Shown: piece after piece, positions 8,524-18,000 of the stretch | Numbering within the stretch: the first letter of the stretch is position 1 | Layout of the letters: each line of letters begins with the position of its first letter | IMG/VR virus record: IMGVR_UViG_3300010885_046520 | Span: 1-64,000 of that record | DNA length: 64,000 bases | DNA from: a virus | Strand: one strand, 5' to 3' | Notes under the pieces: generated by a model | The model's database searches: none | What the model was told of the DNA's origin: nothing | The model's input: only the letters and a program-made list of their open reading frames with translations | Made by a program: the position numbers and the translations under genes

Positions 8524-9434
8524 GCTTTATTACTGGCAATGTTCTAGAAAAATTTACAGACGATAAGCACAATATCATATATTATCCTCAAAATAATATG
8601 TTCGATCATTTGTTGGCCAACATTAATGATCACTCCTATTATATCTTTGGAGAAAGTAAAAATAATTTTCAGACCCCCAACCTGATCAACCTACCTAATA
8701 ATCTCATATCTCTGTATAATTACAATCTTTCTGTTACTAATAATATTCTTGGATACGCATCCAACAACCTAAAACATTTACATTTAAATAGCATTATTTG
8801 TACACACTCACACAGGCCCCCATATATCAAAAAAGAAGATTCTCTCTTAATGGATCAAAGACTAACAAAAGAAATAAAAGTCTTTTTTACAGAATCAAGT
8901 AAAGAATCCTGGAGAATTAGCACAGGAAATGTTATAAGGTACGGTATTCCAGAGCTATTTATTAACGAAAACCCTGTAGCAAAAAGAAAAGATGTGTTGA
9001 TTCTTAGCTTTGAAAACACACCCCATGCTAAACAAATTCAACAAATATTATTAAACAATAACTATTCTTGTGATATTATGGATTCATGCTCTATCGGTAC
9101 TCAGGATATCGTTAAAAAATTCAATGACTATAATATATGTGTGGATTTATCTGAACATAATATTATTAATCTTCTGTGCGCTATTGCTGCCGGGTGTGTG
9201 ACTATTACTATGATGCCGCAAGTACTAGCCTCAGAATATGATGATCTTGATGGTCTGATCTTTCTTGAGTCTATTAACCAAATAGGAGAAGCTATTAAGT
9301 CTGTTCTACCCACACAGGATGAAAAAAGACAACAAAATAGAGACCAAATACTAGAAAGATTTTCTTTCAACGATTTTAAAACACGGTTCAATTCTTTAAT
9401 CACCAAGGCTAACGCGGAGGCATTCATCCTATGA
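8514..9434 (+). CDS. Probable GT-B-like glycosyltransferase, diverged
   Basis: The 306-residue product keeps features of the GT-B fold. EIKVFFTESSKESWR and VIRYGIPELF mark the inter-domain region; RKDVLILSF begins a second Rossmann domain; and the segment from DLSEHNIINLLCAIAAGC to FLES resembles the donor site of group 1 enzymes. The strict EX7E motif is not obvious. Since it sits between two glycosyltransferases and other sugar-related genes, a related role is likely. It might be a partner or regulator that has lost activity. Confidence 0.55.
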   Translation: MYLSFITGNVLEKFTDDKHNIIYYPQNNMFDHLLANINDHSYYIFGESKNNFQTPNLINLPNNLISLYNYNLSVTNNILGYASNNLKHLHLNSIICTHSHRPPYIKKEDSLLMDQRLTKEIKVFFTESSKESWRISTGNVIRYGIPELFINENPVAKRKDVLILSFENTPHAKQIQQILLNNNYSCDIMDSCSIGTQDIVKKFNDYNICVDLSEHNIINLLCAIAAGCVTITMMPQVLASEYDDLDGLIFLESINQIGEAIKSVLPTQDEKRQQNRDQILERFSFNDFKTRFNSLITKANAEAFIL

Positions 9435-9847
9435 TTCATCAAATTAATATTGTAGTAAACCCTGAAACAGATGCTCTTGATGGATATTCTAATCTGGAAA
9501 TTGATAATATTCCACAGGTTACTAATGGATTTGTTAATGCTATTGTTTTTACCACTATAGATAAGATTGTGCAGCAAAAACGAGATGCTGTATTTATTGA
9601 GTTGCTGAAAAAATTAACTCGCGGAGGGTCTTTAACTGTTCGATTTTTAAATCCAGAGTCCATTTGTCATAAAATCAAAAATGGATCTTGCTCGGGTTTA
9701 GCATTTTCATCAATGGTTGATAATTTAAAGTCTTCGTGGATGGAAACAGAATTTTTATCTCTAATCTCTTCTTTACCCGGATTTGAACTAATTAAACATA
9801 TTCATGAAGATGTTCACTCTATAGTTGTTATAGAAAAGAGCAAATGA
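9431..9847 (+). CDS. Small protein resembling the C-terminal half of a class I methyltransferase
   Basis: The segment from VFTTIDKIVQQKRD through LLKKLTRGGSLTVRF resembles the late strands of SAM-dependent methyltransferases (helix, then RGG, then a strand). The glycine-rich SAM-binding N-terminus is absent, and at 138 residues the protein is about half the usual size. It has a good SD (GGAGG, 9417-9421) and tight overlaps with its neighbours, so it is probably expressed. It could be a truncated enzyme or a structural remnant; methyltransferase activity should not be assumed. Confidence 0.5.
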   Translation: MIHQINIVVNPETDALDGYSNLEIDNIPQVTNGFVNAIVFTTIDKIVQQKRDAVFIELLKKLTRGGSLTVRFLNPESICHKIKNGSCSGLAFSSMVDNLKSSWMETEFLSLISSLPGFELIKHIHEDVHSIVVIEKSK

Positions 9848-10536
9848 GTAAGATAGCTTCCGTTATACTCTCATATGAAATTACTAAGGGTATGAAATCT
9901 TTTGGCCCCATAGGACTACTAAAGTCTAAGACCAATGGTAAAGAGCTAATCTTACATCAAATAGAAGGATTAGAAAAGCTATTTAAAGATACTGATATAT
10001 GTGTAGTCTCTGGTTTTGGTTATGAAAAACTAAATAAAGCTATTCCGAAAAATACCAAAATTATTTTGAACAATGAATTCCAAAATAAAAGTCATGCCTA
10101 TGCTATTAAGCTAATATTAGCACAATATAACCCAGATAACTATGATGGAGTTTTTATCATCAATAATGGAGGCATTGTTAAAGCCCAGATTCCTTCTAAA
10201 AACCTTTCATTTAATCACTCTTGGATCTTGTCCAAAAATATTAAAACAAGTCAGCAGAGCAGCAAATTCTTGGGTGCTGTCACCAATGATCAGGCATTAG
10301 TTGACTATATTTTCTATAGCGTAGGACAAAATGCTTGGTGTGAAGGCGTTTATTGGTGCAATAAAGACATTAAAAAAATATTGTCATCAATAGATAGTTA
10401 TTATGATAATATGTTTTTATTTGAAGTAATTAATAAATCGATTACGCAAAATATAAAATATAAACAGATAGTGTTGGCGGCAGATGAAGTTATAAGTATT
10501 TATGGTATGAAAGACAAACACAAAATTAAAGTATAA
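9844..10536 (+). CDS. Nucleotidyltransferase-fold (sugar nucleotidyltransferase-like) protein
   Basis: The order of elements matches NTP-transferases: a first strand (ASVILSYEI), a loop with TKGMKSFGPIGLL in place of the GxGTR-PK signature, LILHQIEGLEKL, ICVVSGFGYEKL, ILNNEFQNKSHAYAIKL and VFIINNGG. In active enzymes the last element is normally nGD with a metal-binding aspartate; here it reads NNGG. The 230-residue length fits a compact enzyme. It may supply activated sugars for the nearby glycosyltransferases, or be a catalytically altered relative. Confidence 0.55.
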   Translation: MSKIASVILSYEITKGMKSFGPIGLLKSKTNGKELILHQIEGLEKLFKDTDICVVSGFGYEKLNKAIPKNTKIILNNEFQNKSHAYAIKLILAQYNPDNYDGVFIINNGGIVKAQIPSKNLSFNHSWILSKNIKTSQQSSKFLGAVTNDQALVDYIFYSVGQNAWCEGVYWCNKDIKKILSSIDSYYDNMFLFEVINKSITQNIKYKQIVLAADEVISIYGMKDKHKIKV

Positions 10537-10539
10537 ACT

Positions 10540-11325
10540 ATGAAAAAAACCAAAATAATAACCCATATCCCATCAGGTAACGATGAATACAGATCATTCA
10601 TTAAGAATCTGTATAATAATGATGACATTCTAGATGTTTCATCTACTAATATTCATGGTAATCTTTTTGAAATATATAGTCAATACAAACCTGATATTTT
10701 GATTCTATGTGCTAGTGAATATACTCAAGAATTTCATGATTTTATTAGTGAACATGAAAAACATTTGCAAATAGTCTTATTTATTAATGTTGCTATTACT
10801 AATATACAATTGATAGATTTTTGGAATAGTACTTCAATATTAGGAGTTGGCAGAAAAGAATATCTTGCTAAACCACTAATTAATGATAAGCTTTTTTATA
10901 ATAAGCTATATGACAGTACCATCTTTATAAAAATAGAGACTGAAAATCGAAATGATAAGATAGCTGTGCTTCTGTCCACAAACGATGAAACCAATGAAAA
11001 GATAATTGGTCCATACCTATATCCTTCCACCAAAGAGAAATTTATATTGTTTAATTCGCCAACATATAAAAAATCTCAAAATACTGGAACATTAAATGCA
11101 GCTGATACTGCTTTGGTCTTAAATACATATAAGTGTCTTATAGATCTTGATAATAGGTATGAGATCGAAGCTAAAGTTTGTTCAATAGATAATATCAATA
11201 CCGAAGGAGATCTTATAGAAAATATACAAAATTGTATTGTAAAAAATACAGATATTAATATTGAAAAATCTTCTTATGACTATTTCATTAAAAATAAGTT
11301 TCTATCTACAATTATAAAGGAATAA
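10540..11325 (+). CDS. Hypothetical protein, possibly a diverged glycosyltransferase-like fold
   Basis: I do not recognise this 261-residue protein with certainty. The N-terminal half looks like a Rossmann fold: YKPDILILCASEYTQ is a typical strand followed by a helix. The second half has a segment from KEKFILFNSPTYK to AADTALVLNTYKCLID that is weakly reminiscent of the C-terminal domain of CgeB-like glycosyltransferases. It is asparagine- and lysine-rich, like its neighbours. It begins 3 bases after the nucleotidyltransferase-like gene and ends 2 bases before the next, so it belongs to the same operon. Confidence 0.5.
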   Translation: MKKTKIITHIPSGNDEYRSFIKNLYNNDDILDVSSTNIHGNLFEIYSQYKPDILILCASEYTQEFHDFISEHEKHLQIVLFINVAITNIQLIDFWNSTSILGVGRKEYLAKPLINDKLFYNKLYDSTIFIKIETENRNDKIAVLLSTNDETNEKIIGPYLYPSTKEKFILFNSPTYKKSQNTGTLNAADTALVLNTYKCLIDLDNRYEIEAKVCSIDNINTEGDLIENIQNCIVKNTDINIEKSSYDYFIKNKFLSTIIKE

Positions 11326-11327
11326 CT

Positions 11328-11795
11328 ATGGATATAGGTTTTTATTTATTGGATGTTGAGCCAAATAATGAAACTCAAAATAAAATTATCAAAGCTATAA
11401 ATGATTTATGTAATATTTATCCATATGCTAATATTGTGTTATTCAATAATCAATTCAATAATATAGATATTGGACATAAGTATTATATATTACATATTCA
11501 ACAGGCTAAATATTTTGATGGTCTACTTTTTGTTTTTGATATTAAGAGCGCAATGCTAACACAGACTTTTCCTTCTCCCAAAAAACAAATTTTGTGCGTG
11601 TCGAATCCAGAGTGGAGTAAAAATGGATCCATTCCTCATGGATTTTGGCATAACATTTATATGAAAAATAATTTTGAACTCATTACCGATAATCAGCAAA
11701 CCTATGATTTGTGTGAAATTTGCTGGAAAAAACCTCTTAGTTTGATTGAAGATATTAATAGTAAGGAGCTTCAAAATGTCATCTCCAAAATATAA
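11328..11795 (+). CDS. Hypothetical protein, 155 aa
   Basis: No family is recognised. The ATG has a good SD (AAGGA). The protein starts MDIGFYLLDVEP and alternates hydrophobic strands with polar loops (ANIVLFNNQFN, DGLLFVFDIKS, KKQILCVSNPEW), as in a small alpha/beta fold. It is 155 residues, soluble, without signal peptide or membrane segment. Its 3' end overlaps the start of the homing-endonuclease-like gene by 20 bases, and that gene's SD lies inside it. Confidence 0.55.
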   Translation: MDIGFYLLDVEPNNETQNKIIKAINDLCNIYPYANIVLFNNQFNNIDIGHKYYILHIQQAKYFDGLLFVFDIKSAMLTQTFPSPKKQILCVSNPEWSKNGSIPHGFWHNIYMKNNFELITDNQQTYDLCEICWKKPLSLIEDINSKELQNVISKI

Positions 11796-12567
11796 AAAAT
11801 TGACTGATGTAGATAAAAAAGCTGTTTTACAGCAATACTATGTTAAAGAAAAACTAAGCTTTCAAGATATTGCTGAACTATATGGAACATATGCTAATCA
11901 GATAAGAAGAGATGCTAAAAAATTTGAGATACCAATTAGAGATAAAAGTGAAGCTCAAAAAAATGCTCTTACGTCAGGTAAACATAAGCATCCAACCAAA
12001 GGAATAGCTCGTAGTGAAGAAACCAAAGAAAAAATTGGTTCTGGTGTTATGGGAGCATGGAACAATCTTAGCCCAGATGAACTACAAAAAAGACAAGACA
12101 AAAGTAGACAGAATTGGGAAAAGTTAAGCGAAGAAGAAAAGGGGAATATTGTAAAGGCCGCTAATACTGCCGCGAGACTAAGTAGTAAAACTGGTTCAAA
12201 ATTAGAGAAATTCATCCTAAAAAAGCTTCTAACAGATGGATACTCTGTGGAATTACACAAAGAGCAATTGTTATCAAATACCAAGTTGCAAATTGACCTG
12301 TTCTTGCCTACAATGAACATAGCGATAGAAGTTGATGGGCCATCTCATTTTTCTCCCATATGGGGAGAGGATGCTCTAAAAAAGAATCAGAGTTATGATG
12401 AGAAGAAGAATGGACTGATTATAGGTAGAGGATTATCGTTGATTAGGATAAAGCAATGTAGAGATTTTTCTAATGCTAGAGCTAATTTAATTTACTCAAG
12501 ACTATTAGATTGTTTACAAAACAAAACATATAAGAATAATACTATAACAAACATAGGGGATGAATAA
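11776..12567 (+). CDS. Homing-endonuclease-like protein: HTH, NUMOD3-like repeat and PD-(D/E)XK/Vsr-type nuclease
   Basis: I chose ATG 11776 because it has an SD (AAGGAG, 11763-11768); an in-frame ATG ten codons earlier lies inside the previous gene and lacks one. The N-terminal 50 residues look like a helix-turn-helix (LSFQDIAELYGTYANQIRRD). A NUMOD3-like segment follows (GIARSEETKEKIGSGVMGAW). The C-terminal 100 residues form a nuclease domain (KLEKFI, then LQIDLFLP, then IAIEVDGPSHF), as in DUF559/Vsr-like and EDxHD enzymes. This combination is typical of free-standing homing endonucleases that cut a related phage genome and copy themselves in. A host-DNA-degrading or repair role is an alternative. 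Confidence 0.72.
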   Translation: MSSPKYKKLTDVDKKAVLQQYYVKEKLSFQDIAELYGTYANQIRRDAKKFEIPIRDKSEAQKNALTSGKHKHPTKGIARSEETKEKIGSGVMGAWNNLSPDELQKRQDKSRQNWEKLSEEEKGNIVKAANTAARLSSKTGSKLEKFILKKLLTDGYSVELHKEQLLSNTKLQIDLFLPTMNIAIEVDGPSHFSPIWGEDALKKNQSYDEKKNGLIIGRGLSLIRIKQCRDFSNARANLIYSRLLDCLQNKTYKNNTITNIGDE

Positions 12568-13301
12568 TGGTTAAGGAAAAGAAGGTGTCCGAAGTTGCTG
12601 TTGTTTCCGCTGAAACTGTAGAGTCAACACCAAATAAAGTCACACCTAATGATCTAGGATGGACAGATTATGTTTTAGGATTATTATCTGATGATGAAAA
12701 AATTGCTGGAAATCCTACTACTGATGGATTAAGACGCATATTTGAAGTGGCATTAAATTGTGATGTTATTGAAGCTATTACTGAAATAGTTCAGGCTCCA
12801 ACTCCAGAAAATGAAAAAAGAGCTACGGCCACGCACACCATACGCTATGTATTAAAAAGTGATTCCTCGGAGGACTCGGAAGTTAAATACCGGGCTGTAA
12901 CAGGCGCTGCCGACGTTTATTGGGGTAATTGTGACAAGATTTATCGTAACCATCCTACTGCTGTTGCAGAAACAAGAGCAGAAGGTCGTGCCTTACGAAG
13001 GGGTCTTAAACTAAGAAAAGTTGTTGCTGCTGAAGAAATTGCAAAAGATATTGAAGATCATCCAGATGAAAATTCAGTATCTAAGATCAGTGTTAATCAA
13101 ATTAATTTCATAGATGTGATTGCTCAAAGACTAAATGTTAATGTGGCTAATTTAATAAAATCACTTGCAATTACCGAAGCCAACATATATAATATCGCAC
13201 ATGAGGATGCTGTGAGCGTGATCAAGCATCTTACTTCATATCAACAAGATATGAGCAAATTAACAGATGAACTATTAGGCTATCAATCAAACTGGAAGTA
13301 A
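12567..13301 (+). CDS. Putative single-strand annealing recombinase-like protein
   Basis: The 244-residue protein has an N-terminal low-complexity tail, then LGWTDYVLGLLSDDEK and GLRRIFEVALN. A beta-rich part follows (HTIRYVL, then VTGAADVYWGN), and then the helix TAVAETRAEGRALRRGLKL. The AxAETRAxGRALR pattern occurs in phage annealing proteins of the Rad52/Erf/Sak kind, which pair complementary single strands. A small helical C-terminal domain (INFIDVIAQRLNVNVANLI) follows. The next gene encodes a zinc ribbon, and ssb and a RecB-like nuclease are nearby, so a recombination role fits. The family assignment rests on one motif and on context. Confidence 0.55.
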   Translation: MVKEKKVSEVAVVSAETVESTPNKVTPNDLGWTDYVLGLLSDDEKIAGNPTTDGLRRIFEVALNCDVIEAITEIVQAPTPENEKRATATHTIRYVLKSDSSEDSEVKYRAVTGAADVYWGNCDKIYRNHPTAVAETRAEGRALRRGLKLRKVVAAEEIAKDIEDHPDENSVSKISVNQINFIDVIAQRLNVNVANLIKSLAITEANIYNIAHEDAVSVIKHLTSYQQDMSKLTDELLGYQSNWK

Positions 13302-13305
13302 TATT

Positions 13306-13638
13306 ATGAAAGTAACTTATAAAGCAAATGACAAATTATCTTTTGAGCTAGAAGCTGCTGGACAAAAGGAGATTTTTAAAGAATTGGCCTTAATTCAGGA
13401 GATTTTCTCAGAAGAAAAGTGTGGGCTTTGTAAGAGTACTAATTTGAAGTTTATAGTTCGTAATGTCGAAGGTAACGACTATTATGAATTAAGATGTATG
13501 GACTGTGGGGCAATATTGTCCTTCGGTCAGCATAAAAAGGGTGGTACTTTATTTCCTAAGCGTAAAGATGACGAAAACAATTGGTTACCAAATAATGGTT
13601 GGCACAAATGGCAAAAAAATCCGGCAGACAAAAGTTAA
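13306..13638 (+). CDS. Zinc-ribbon phage protein, 110 aa
   Basis: Two CxxC pairs (CGLC near residue 39 and CMDC near residue 59) surround a beta-hairpin, a zinc-ribbon layout. The first 30 residues read LSFELEAAGQKEIFKELA, and the C-terminus is rich in Trp and Asn (ENNWLPNNGWHKW). Small proteins of this design often stand beside annealing-protein genes in phages and may bind nucleic acid, but the function is not established. It has an SD (GGAAG) and follows the recombinase-like gene by 4 bases. Confidence 0.65.
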   Translation: MKVTYKANDKLSFELEAAGQKEIFKELALIQEIFSEEKCGLCKSTNLKFIVRNVEGNDYYELRCMDCGAILSFGQHKKGGTLFPKRKDDENNWLPNNGWHKWQKNPADKS

Positions 13639-14579
13639 ATCATTGGTTAGATAAAACAGTTCATGAACTGCATGATTGTGGATTGTTATATAGCTGTATT
13701 TTACATACAGTTGTATTGTTAATAATGTCTCTGACATTCTTAGTACCAGAACCACTACAGACCATAAGATTAAAACTATCTTTTGATAGTGATTCTTCTT
13801 CCCTCGATATTGGCTCAGAACCGATACTAGATATTCAAACGATGGAAGACATTCCCGAGTCAGAATCAGATATTGAGTCTGATTTTAATCCAGAAAATAT
13901 TGCCGCAATCGAAAGCTCGGATATCATAGAAACTGAGAATATTCCACCTATTTTAGATTCTTTAGAACCATCCGAAAGTAATGAGATAATGGATCTGGCT
14001 ACTGAACAGCTGGATCAACAAGTGGCAATAAAAGAAGAAGTTATTCCGCCTCCACCTGCTAAAGCTGTAGCAGCTAAAACCGGAAACAAAACTACTAATA
14101 GTTCAACAAATGAAGAATCTGGTGGTAATCAATTAAGTTCTGGAGATCAGGCTATAGTTGGTGCTATGGGAGAAAGATTAAGAATGGCTGGTGCAAAGAC
14201 CGGCGATATACAGATATCTATTGGATGGAATACTATAGATGATGTTGATTTGCATGTGAAGGCAGTAAATGGTGCTGGTGTGTCTTGGATAAACTGGATG
14301 GCTCCATTTGGTGTGGATGGAGGTGAATTAGATGTTGATATGAATGCCGCACCTGATCAGCTAACAAATAGAGCTGTGGAAAATGTTTATTGGCCATTAG
14401 GTCAGTCACCACAAGCAGAATATATTGTTGGAGTACATCTATTCAGAAACCGAACAGGAGTACGCTCCGTTCCTGTTAGTGTTGTTATTAAAGTTGGAGG
14501 CAAAACTAAAGTGTTTAATGTTGACTGTGTGTCTGGTATGAACGTGACTGAGGTGACTCGATTCACGAAGGCAAACTAG
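13608..14579 (+). CDS. Membrane-anchored protein with C-terminal YfaP/DUF2135-like beta domain
   Basis: A short charged N-terminus is followed by one membrane segment (SCILHTVVLLIMSLTFLV, residues about 28-48). Next comes a long acidic, proline-containing linker (about residues 55-165). The C-terminal domain begins KTGDIQISIGWN, continues DDVDLHVKAVNGAG and GGELDVDMN, and ends with an immunoglobulin-like strand pattern. DLHV...GGxLDxD is the signature of YfaP/DUF2135-type domains. The architecture resembles membrane-anchored planctomycete proteins. It would place the domain outside the inner membrane, where it might alter the cell surface or block other phages (inference). Start chosen at ATG 13608; TTG 13599 is in frame upstream. 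Confidence 0.65.
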   Translation: MAKKSGRQKLNHWLDKTVHELHDCGLLYSCILHTVVLLIMSLTFLVPEPLQTIRLKLSFDSDSSSLDIGSEPILDIQTMEDIPESESDIESDFNPENIAAIESSDIIETENIPPILDSLEPSESNEIMDLATEQLDQQVAIKEEVIPPPPAKAVAAKTGNKTTNSSTNEESGGNQLSSGDQAIVGAMGERLRMAGAKTGDIQISIGWNTIDDVDLHVKAVNGAGVSWINWMAPFGVDGGELDVDMNAAPDQLTNRAVENVYWPLGQSPQAEYIVGVHLFRNRTGVRSVPVSVVIKVGGKTKVFNVDCVSGMNVTEVTRFTKAN

Positions 14580-15054
14580 GCATAATAGGACCCCACTTAT
14601 CAGCAGGACATTTTTGATCTCTATGAGCCAGTTTATTTTGATGATTGGCATCTCTAATGACCGTACATCCACACAATAAGCAAGAGTTATCTTTAAAATA
14701 TTCACAGGTTTTGCATATTGACAACCTTTGCTCTATTTCTTCTTGAGAACACAGATTTGCTGGAGCATTCTTTACTGCATCATCATTCCTAATTGCTTCT
14801 TTTTTAATTTGATCTAATAGTATGTTATTCATATCATCAGAACTAGAAAGATGTATTGGTTTTTCTAAATTAGGATTATTGATATGATTAGCATGTATTA
14901 AGTGTTGTAAATCTTCCATTTTTTTAAAACACATTATTTTAGTATCAGGATTTTCTATTCCCATAGTTAATCCACAATACTTACATTTATAAAGCGGCTT
15001 ATTATTAAAAGTAGTTCCTAAGTTTTCTAAGTCACAGTAAGCTGTTTTATGCAT
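14563..15054 (-). CDS. Cysteine-rich zinc-binding protein at the end of the tail operon
   Basis: The 163-residue protein has a CKYCG pair near residue 24 and a dense cysteine cluster in the C-terminal third (CKTCEYFKDNSCLLCGC, then KCPADKWGP). The pattern C-x2-C-x6-C-x2-C-x-C ending in KCPxxKW is a recurring small phage zinc-binding motif of unknown function. It starts one base after the stop of the 2,661-residue tail gene, as the last gene of the - strand block. Its 3' end overlaps the + strand membrane-protein gene tail to tail by 17 bases. Confidence 0.65.
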   Translation of the reverse strand: MHKTAYCDLENLGTTFNNKPLYKCKYCGLTMGIENPDTKIMCFKKMEDLQHLIHANHINNPNLEKPIHLSSSDDMNNILLDQIKKEAIRNDDAVKNAPANLCSQEEIEQRLSICKTCEYFKDNSCLLCGCTVIRDANHQNKLAHRDQKCPADKWGPIMPSLPS

Positions 15055-15055
15055 T

Positions 15056-18000
15056 TTAGTCTTTTGTCCTTAGATCTGTTTTTTTACCCGCCCTACAACA
15101 ATAATTGGCATCATCACACACTGGAATATCGGTATTATAACATTGAGGAGTACTATCGCAATCTGCTGTTTTATATATTTCTGTAGTATTAATTGATCCT
15201 GTAGGACAAGATCCTTTAATTCTATCACATTTTGCCCTTATTACATCTGTTTTAAAAGTATCTTGTACTGTTTTTGGTCTGCGATATCTATAAGTATAAT
15301 AAGCTACTGTATATGTTGCTGTTAATTTTTCTACAGCGGGAGTATCAGTTAAAGTTGCTCTATACGTTATAGCAGGATAGCTAATATCTTTATAAAATAC
15401 TCCGGCACAATCCTCTGGTACAACTCCTTCTACAATATCGCCCACATTTAATGACCCATTATTATTACATGGAGCAATATTTCTAAAATTTTGTTCCATC
15501 TGATTTTTCCATATTTCCTTCATTCTGTTCTGAGCCACCGTATTAGATGCCGGATAAGTTATGGGAATATCACATCCTGCAACAATTGCTGTTGGATAAC
15601 GCATATTGCCTTTTACACAAATTTCTGGATCTCCCATCTTGAATGATATGCACGTACTCCAAGGAAAAGAATCTGGAGCCTCTCTACCGCATAAGCCCAT
15701 ACCGCCATTGGTATAAGTCTGAGGGCCGCAAGCAACAGCAGAACAGCCATTACAAAGTCCACAACCAATAGTCTGTACACCCATAGCGACAGGACCATCA
15801 ACATTCTTATCCGGACTGCTCAAGAAATATCCCAGCATACAAGTTCTGGTTTCGGTTATAATCTCCCATTGTTGTATTTGTGGAGGCATTGTGATTTTAT
15901 TAGGCTCAACCCCACAATTATCACAACTGCTAGATATGGAATCTGAAACTGTAAAGCTATCATCTGGTACTGTGACTTTTATAATAGGACAATTATTCCT
16001 AATTCTATGAGATACACAATGGGGTGGCCCACCAGGTAAATTAATAGTCAGTGAATTATTATCATAATTGATAGAACATAAGTTTGTAGGACAAAGTGGA
16101 TTATACGGAGTTGTTGGAGATGTAGTAACAGCATCATAAATATACCATGCTCCAGGAGCTCCGGTGTCGCATTCTATCCAAACACATTCTTCTACTGCTT
16201 CTCCTCCAATTTCTCCAATCGGACCAGCTGTTTCACCATTACCACTATAACCTCTACAAGAAGGTAGAGGGATTGTTTTACGAGCATCTGAAGTTCCATA
16301 TTTGATTTTTCTTTTGTGTCCTTTTAATGCTATTTGATATCTACAATATTCAAAATTATAATCAAATGGTTGATAATCATATTGTAAAGGACCGTCCGCA
16401 GCATCACATGCGCATCTTCCATCAGCTGAGTTCTGACAATATCCATACTCCCAATCTATACAATCGCAATGATCTTCAGTGTCCCCCATAGCCGGAGGAA
16501 AAGATCTTCCGTTTATAGCACTATAGTATAGGTTATCAGTTAAAGGATTCTTATAGCTATCTGTAAAACAAGTACCACAAGATGGTTCAGAAACTGATCT
16601 TAGACTACCAATACCCTGAGGATGCTGAATAATTCTTCCTCCTATAGCATTTTCTAAGCTTCTTCCTATTAATAGTCCATTAATACTACCTTCTGCGTAG
16701 CAACCAGAAAAAACTCCTCTTGAGTATCTTCCATATTTTATTGTTCTTGATGTGCTTGTTAATTGTTTACAATCAGGACCCATCAGGTCTTTTACTGAAT
16801 ATCCAATACCTAGGTTAGTACATAAAAATTCTGGGGTATCAAGTATTATAGTACCTAAACATCCGTTTGATGGCCTATATTGTACTACATATCCAGGAGG
16901 AGACCCATAGTCTGGATTGCACGTGGGATCAGGCATACCTGGTCTCCATGAACCAAGATTACATGATTTCTCACTACCCCAGTATGGCAGTTTGAGATCC
17001 TCTCTTGTTACACCATCACATTTAAAGGTATTATACAATACTCCTTTTGGATGTGCTGACATAAAGCTCACACTATGAGAAGCTATTTCTTGACATTGTG
17101 TTAAAAGAGTATATTTTGTAGTGCTCGTATCACTTAATTTTTGATCAGATACTGCTAAACTATGACTAGTAACATATTCTGTGTGAATAACACTCTCTAT
17201 AGTTTGACCATCTATATCTACTACTATTTTAATTTTACCATCACCACTTCTGACTGAAATAGTCATATTCTTATTTCCAATAGTGACTGATACAGATTTG
17301 CCTACTATCAGTTTACCTTGAATAGATAATGATCCATTAATTTTTCTATTAGGAGGAATCGCTGTTTTATCTAAATTGTATGGAATATTTTTGTAAATAT
17401 CTTTTGCTTCTATTTTCGGATCGGTATATTTAATTAAATCGTTAAATTTAATAGTTTGAGTGGTGTGGTCATCTATTGTTTTTAAATTAATTTTTTGTTT
17501 TTGTCCGTACCTCATACGAAATAAAATTTCATTAGCAAAGATATCTGTTTTTTTAACTATTTCTGTATGGTCATCTACTATACTATCTCTCATAATAGAT
17601 TGATATTCTTCATTTAGTACAGAGATCCTACTGATAGTTGGTCTTGGAGAAATATCTTTATTACAGTTAGTAGCTGGATATAGTGTATTATTAGGATTTA
17701 ATTCTAGTCTTTGTATATAATATAGTTGGTGATTTCCTATAGGATTATATATTCCAGCATCATAAGATATAATATATGGAATATCATTAAGCTCCTGAGG
17801 AAGAGATTTCATCTTAGGCATTTGAATATGGTATATACCACTAAAAGATACAGCCCCAATAGTATTAATGCCACAAGCTGCGCTACCACATCCTTCTACT
17901 CTATCTGTGTCCCCATAAACTGGCATTTTAATAAAGGGGGTGCCTGTGTATGGTGTTTTTTGAAAATGACCAAAATCAAATGTTATCGGAGGGAAAGTTA

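Noticed and set aside
13599-14705. A bidirectional terminator at the convergent gene ends
   Set aside because: No GC-rich hairpin with a T-run was found near 14560-14620; the two genes simply overlap.
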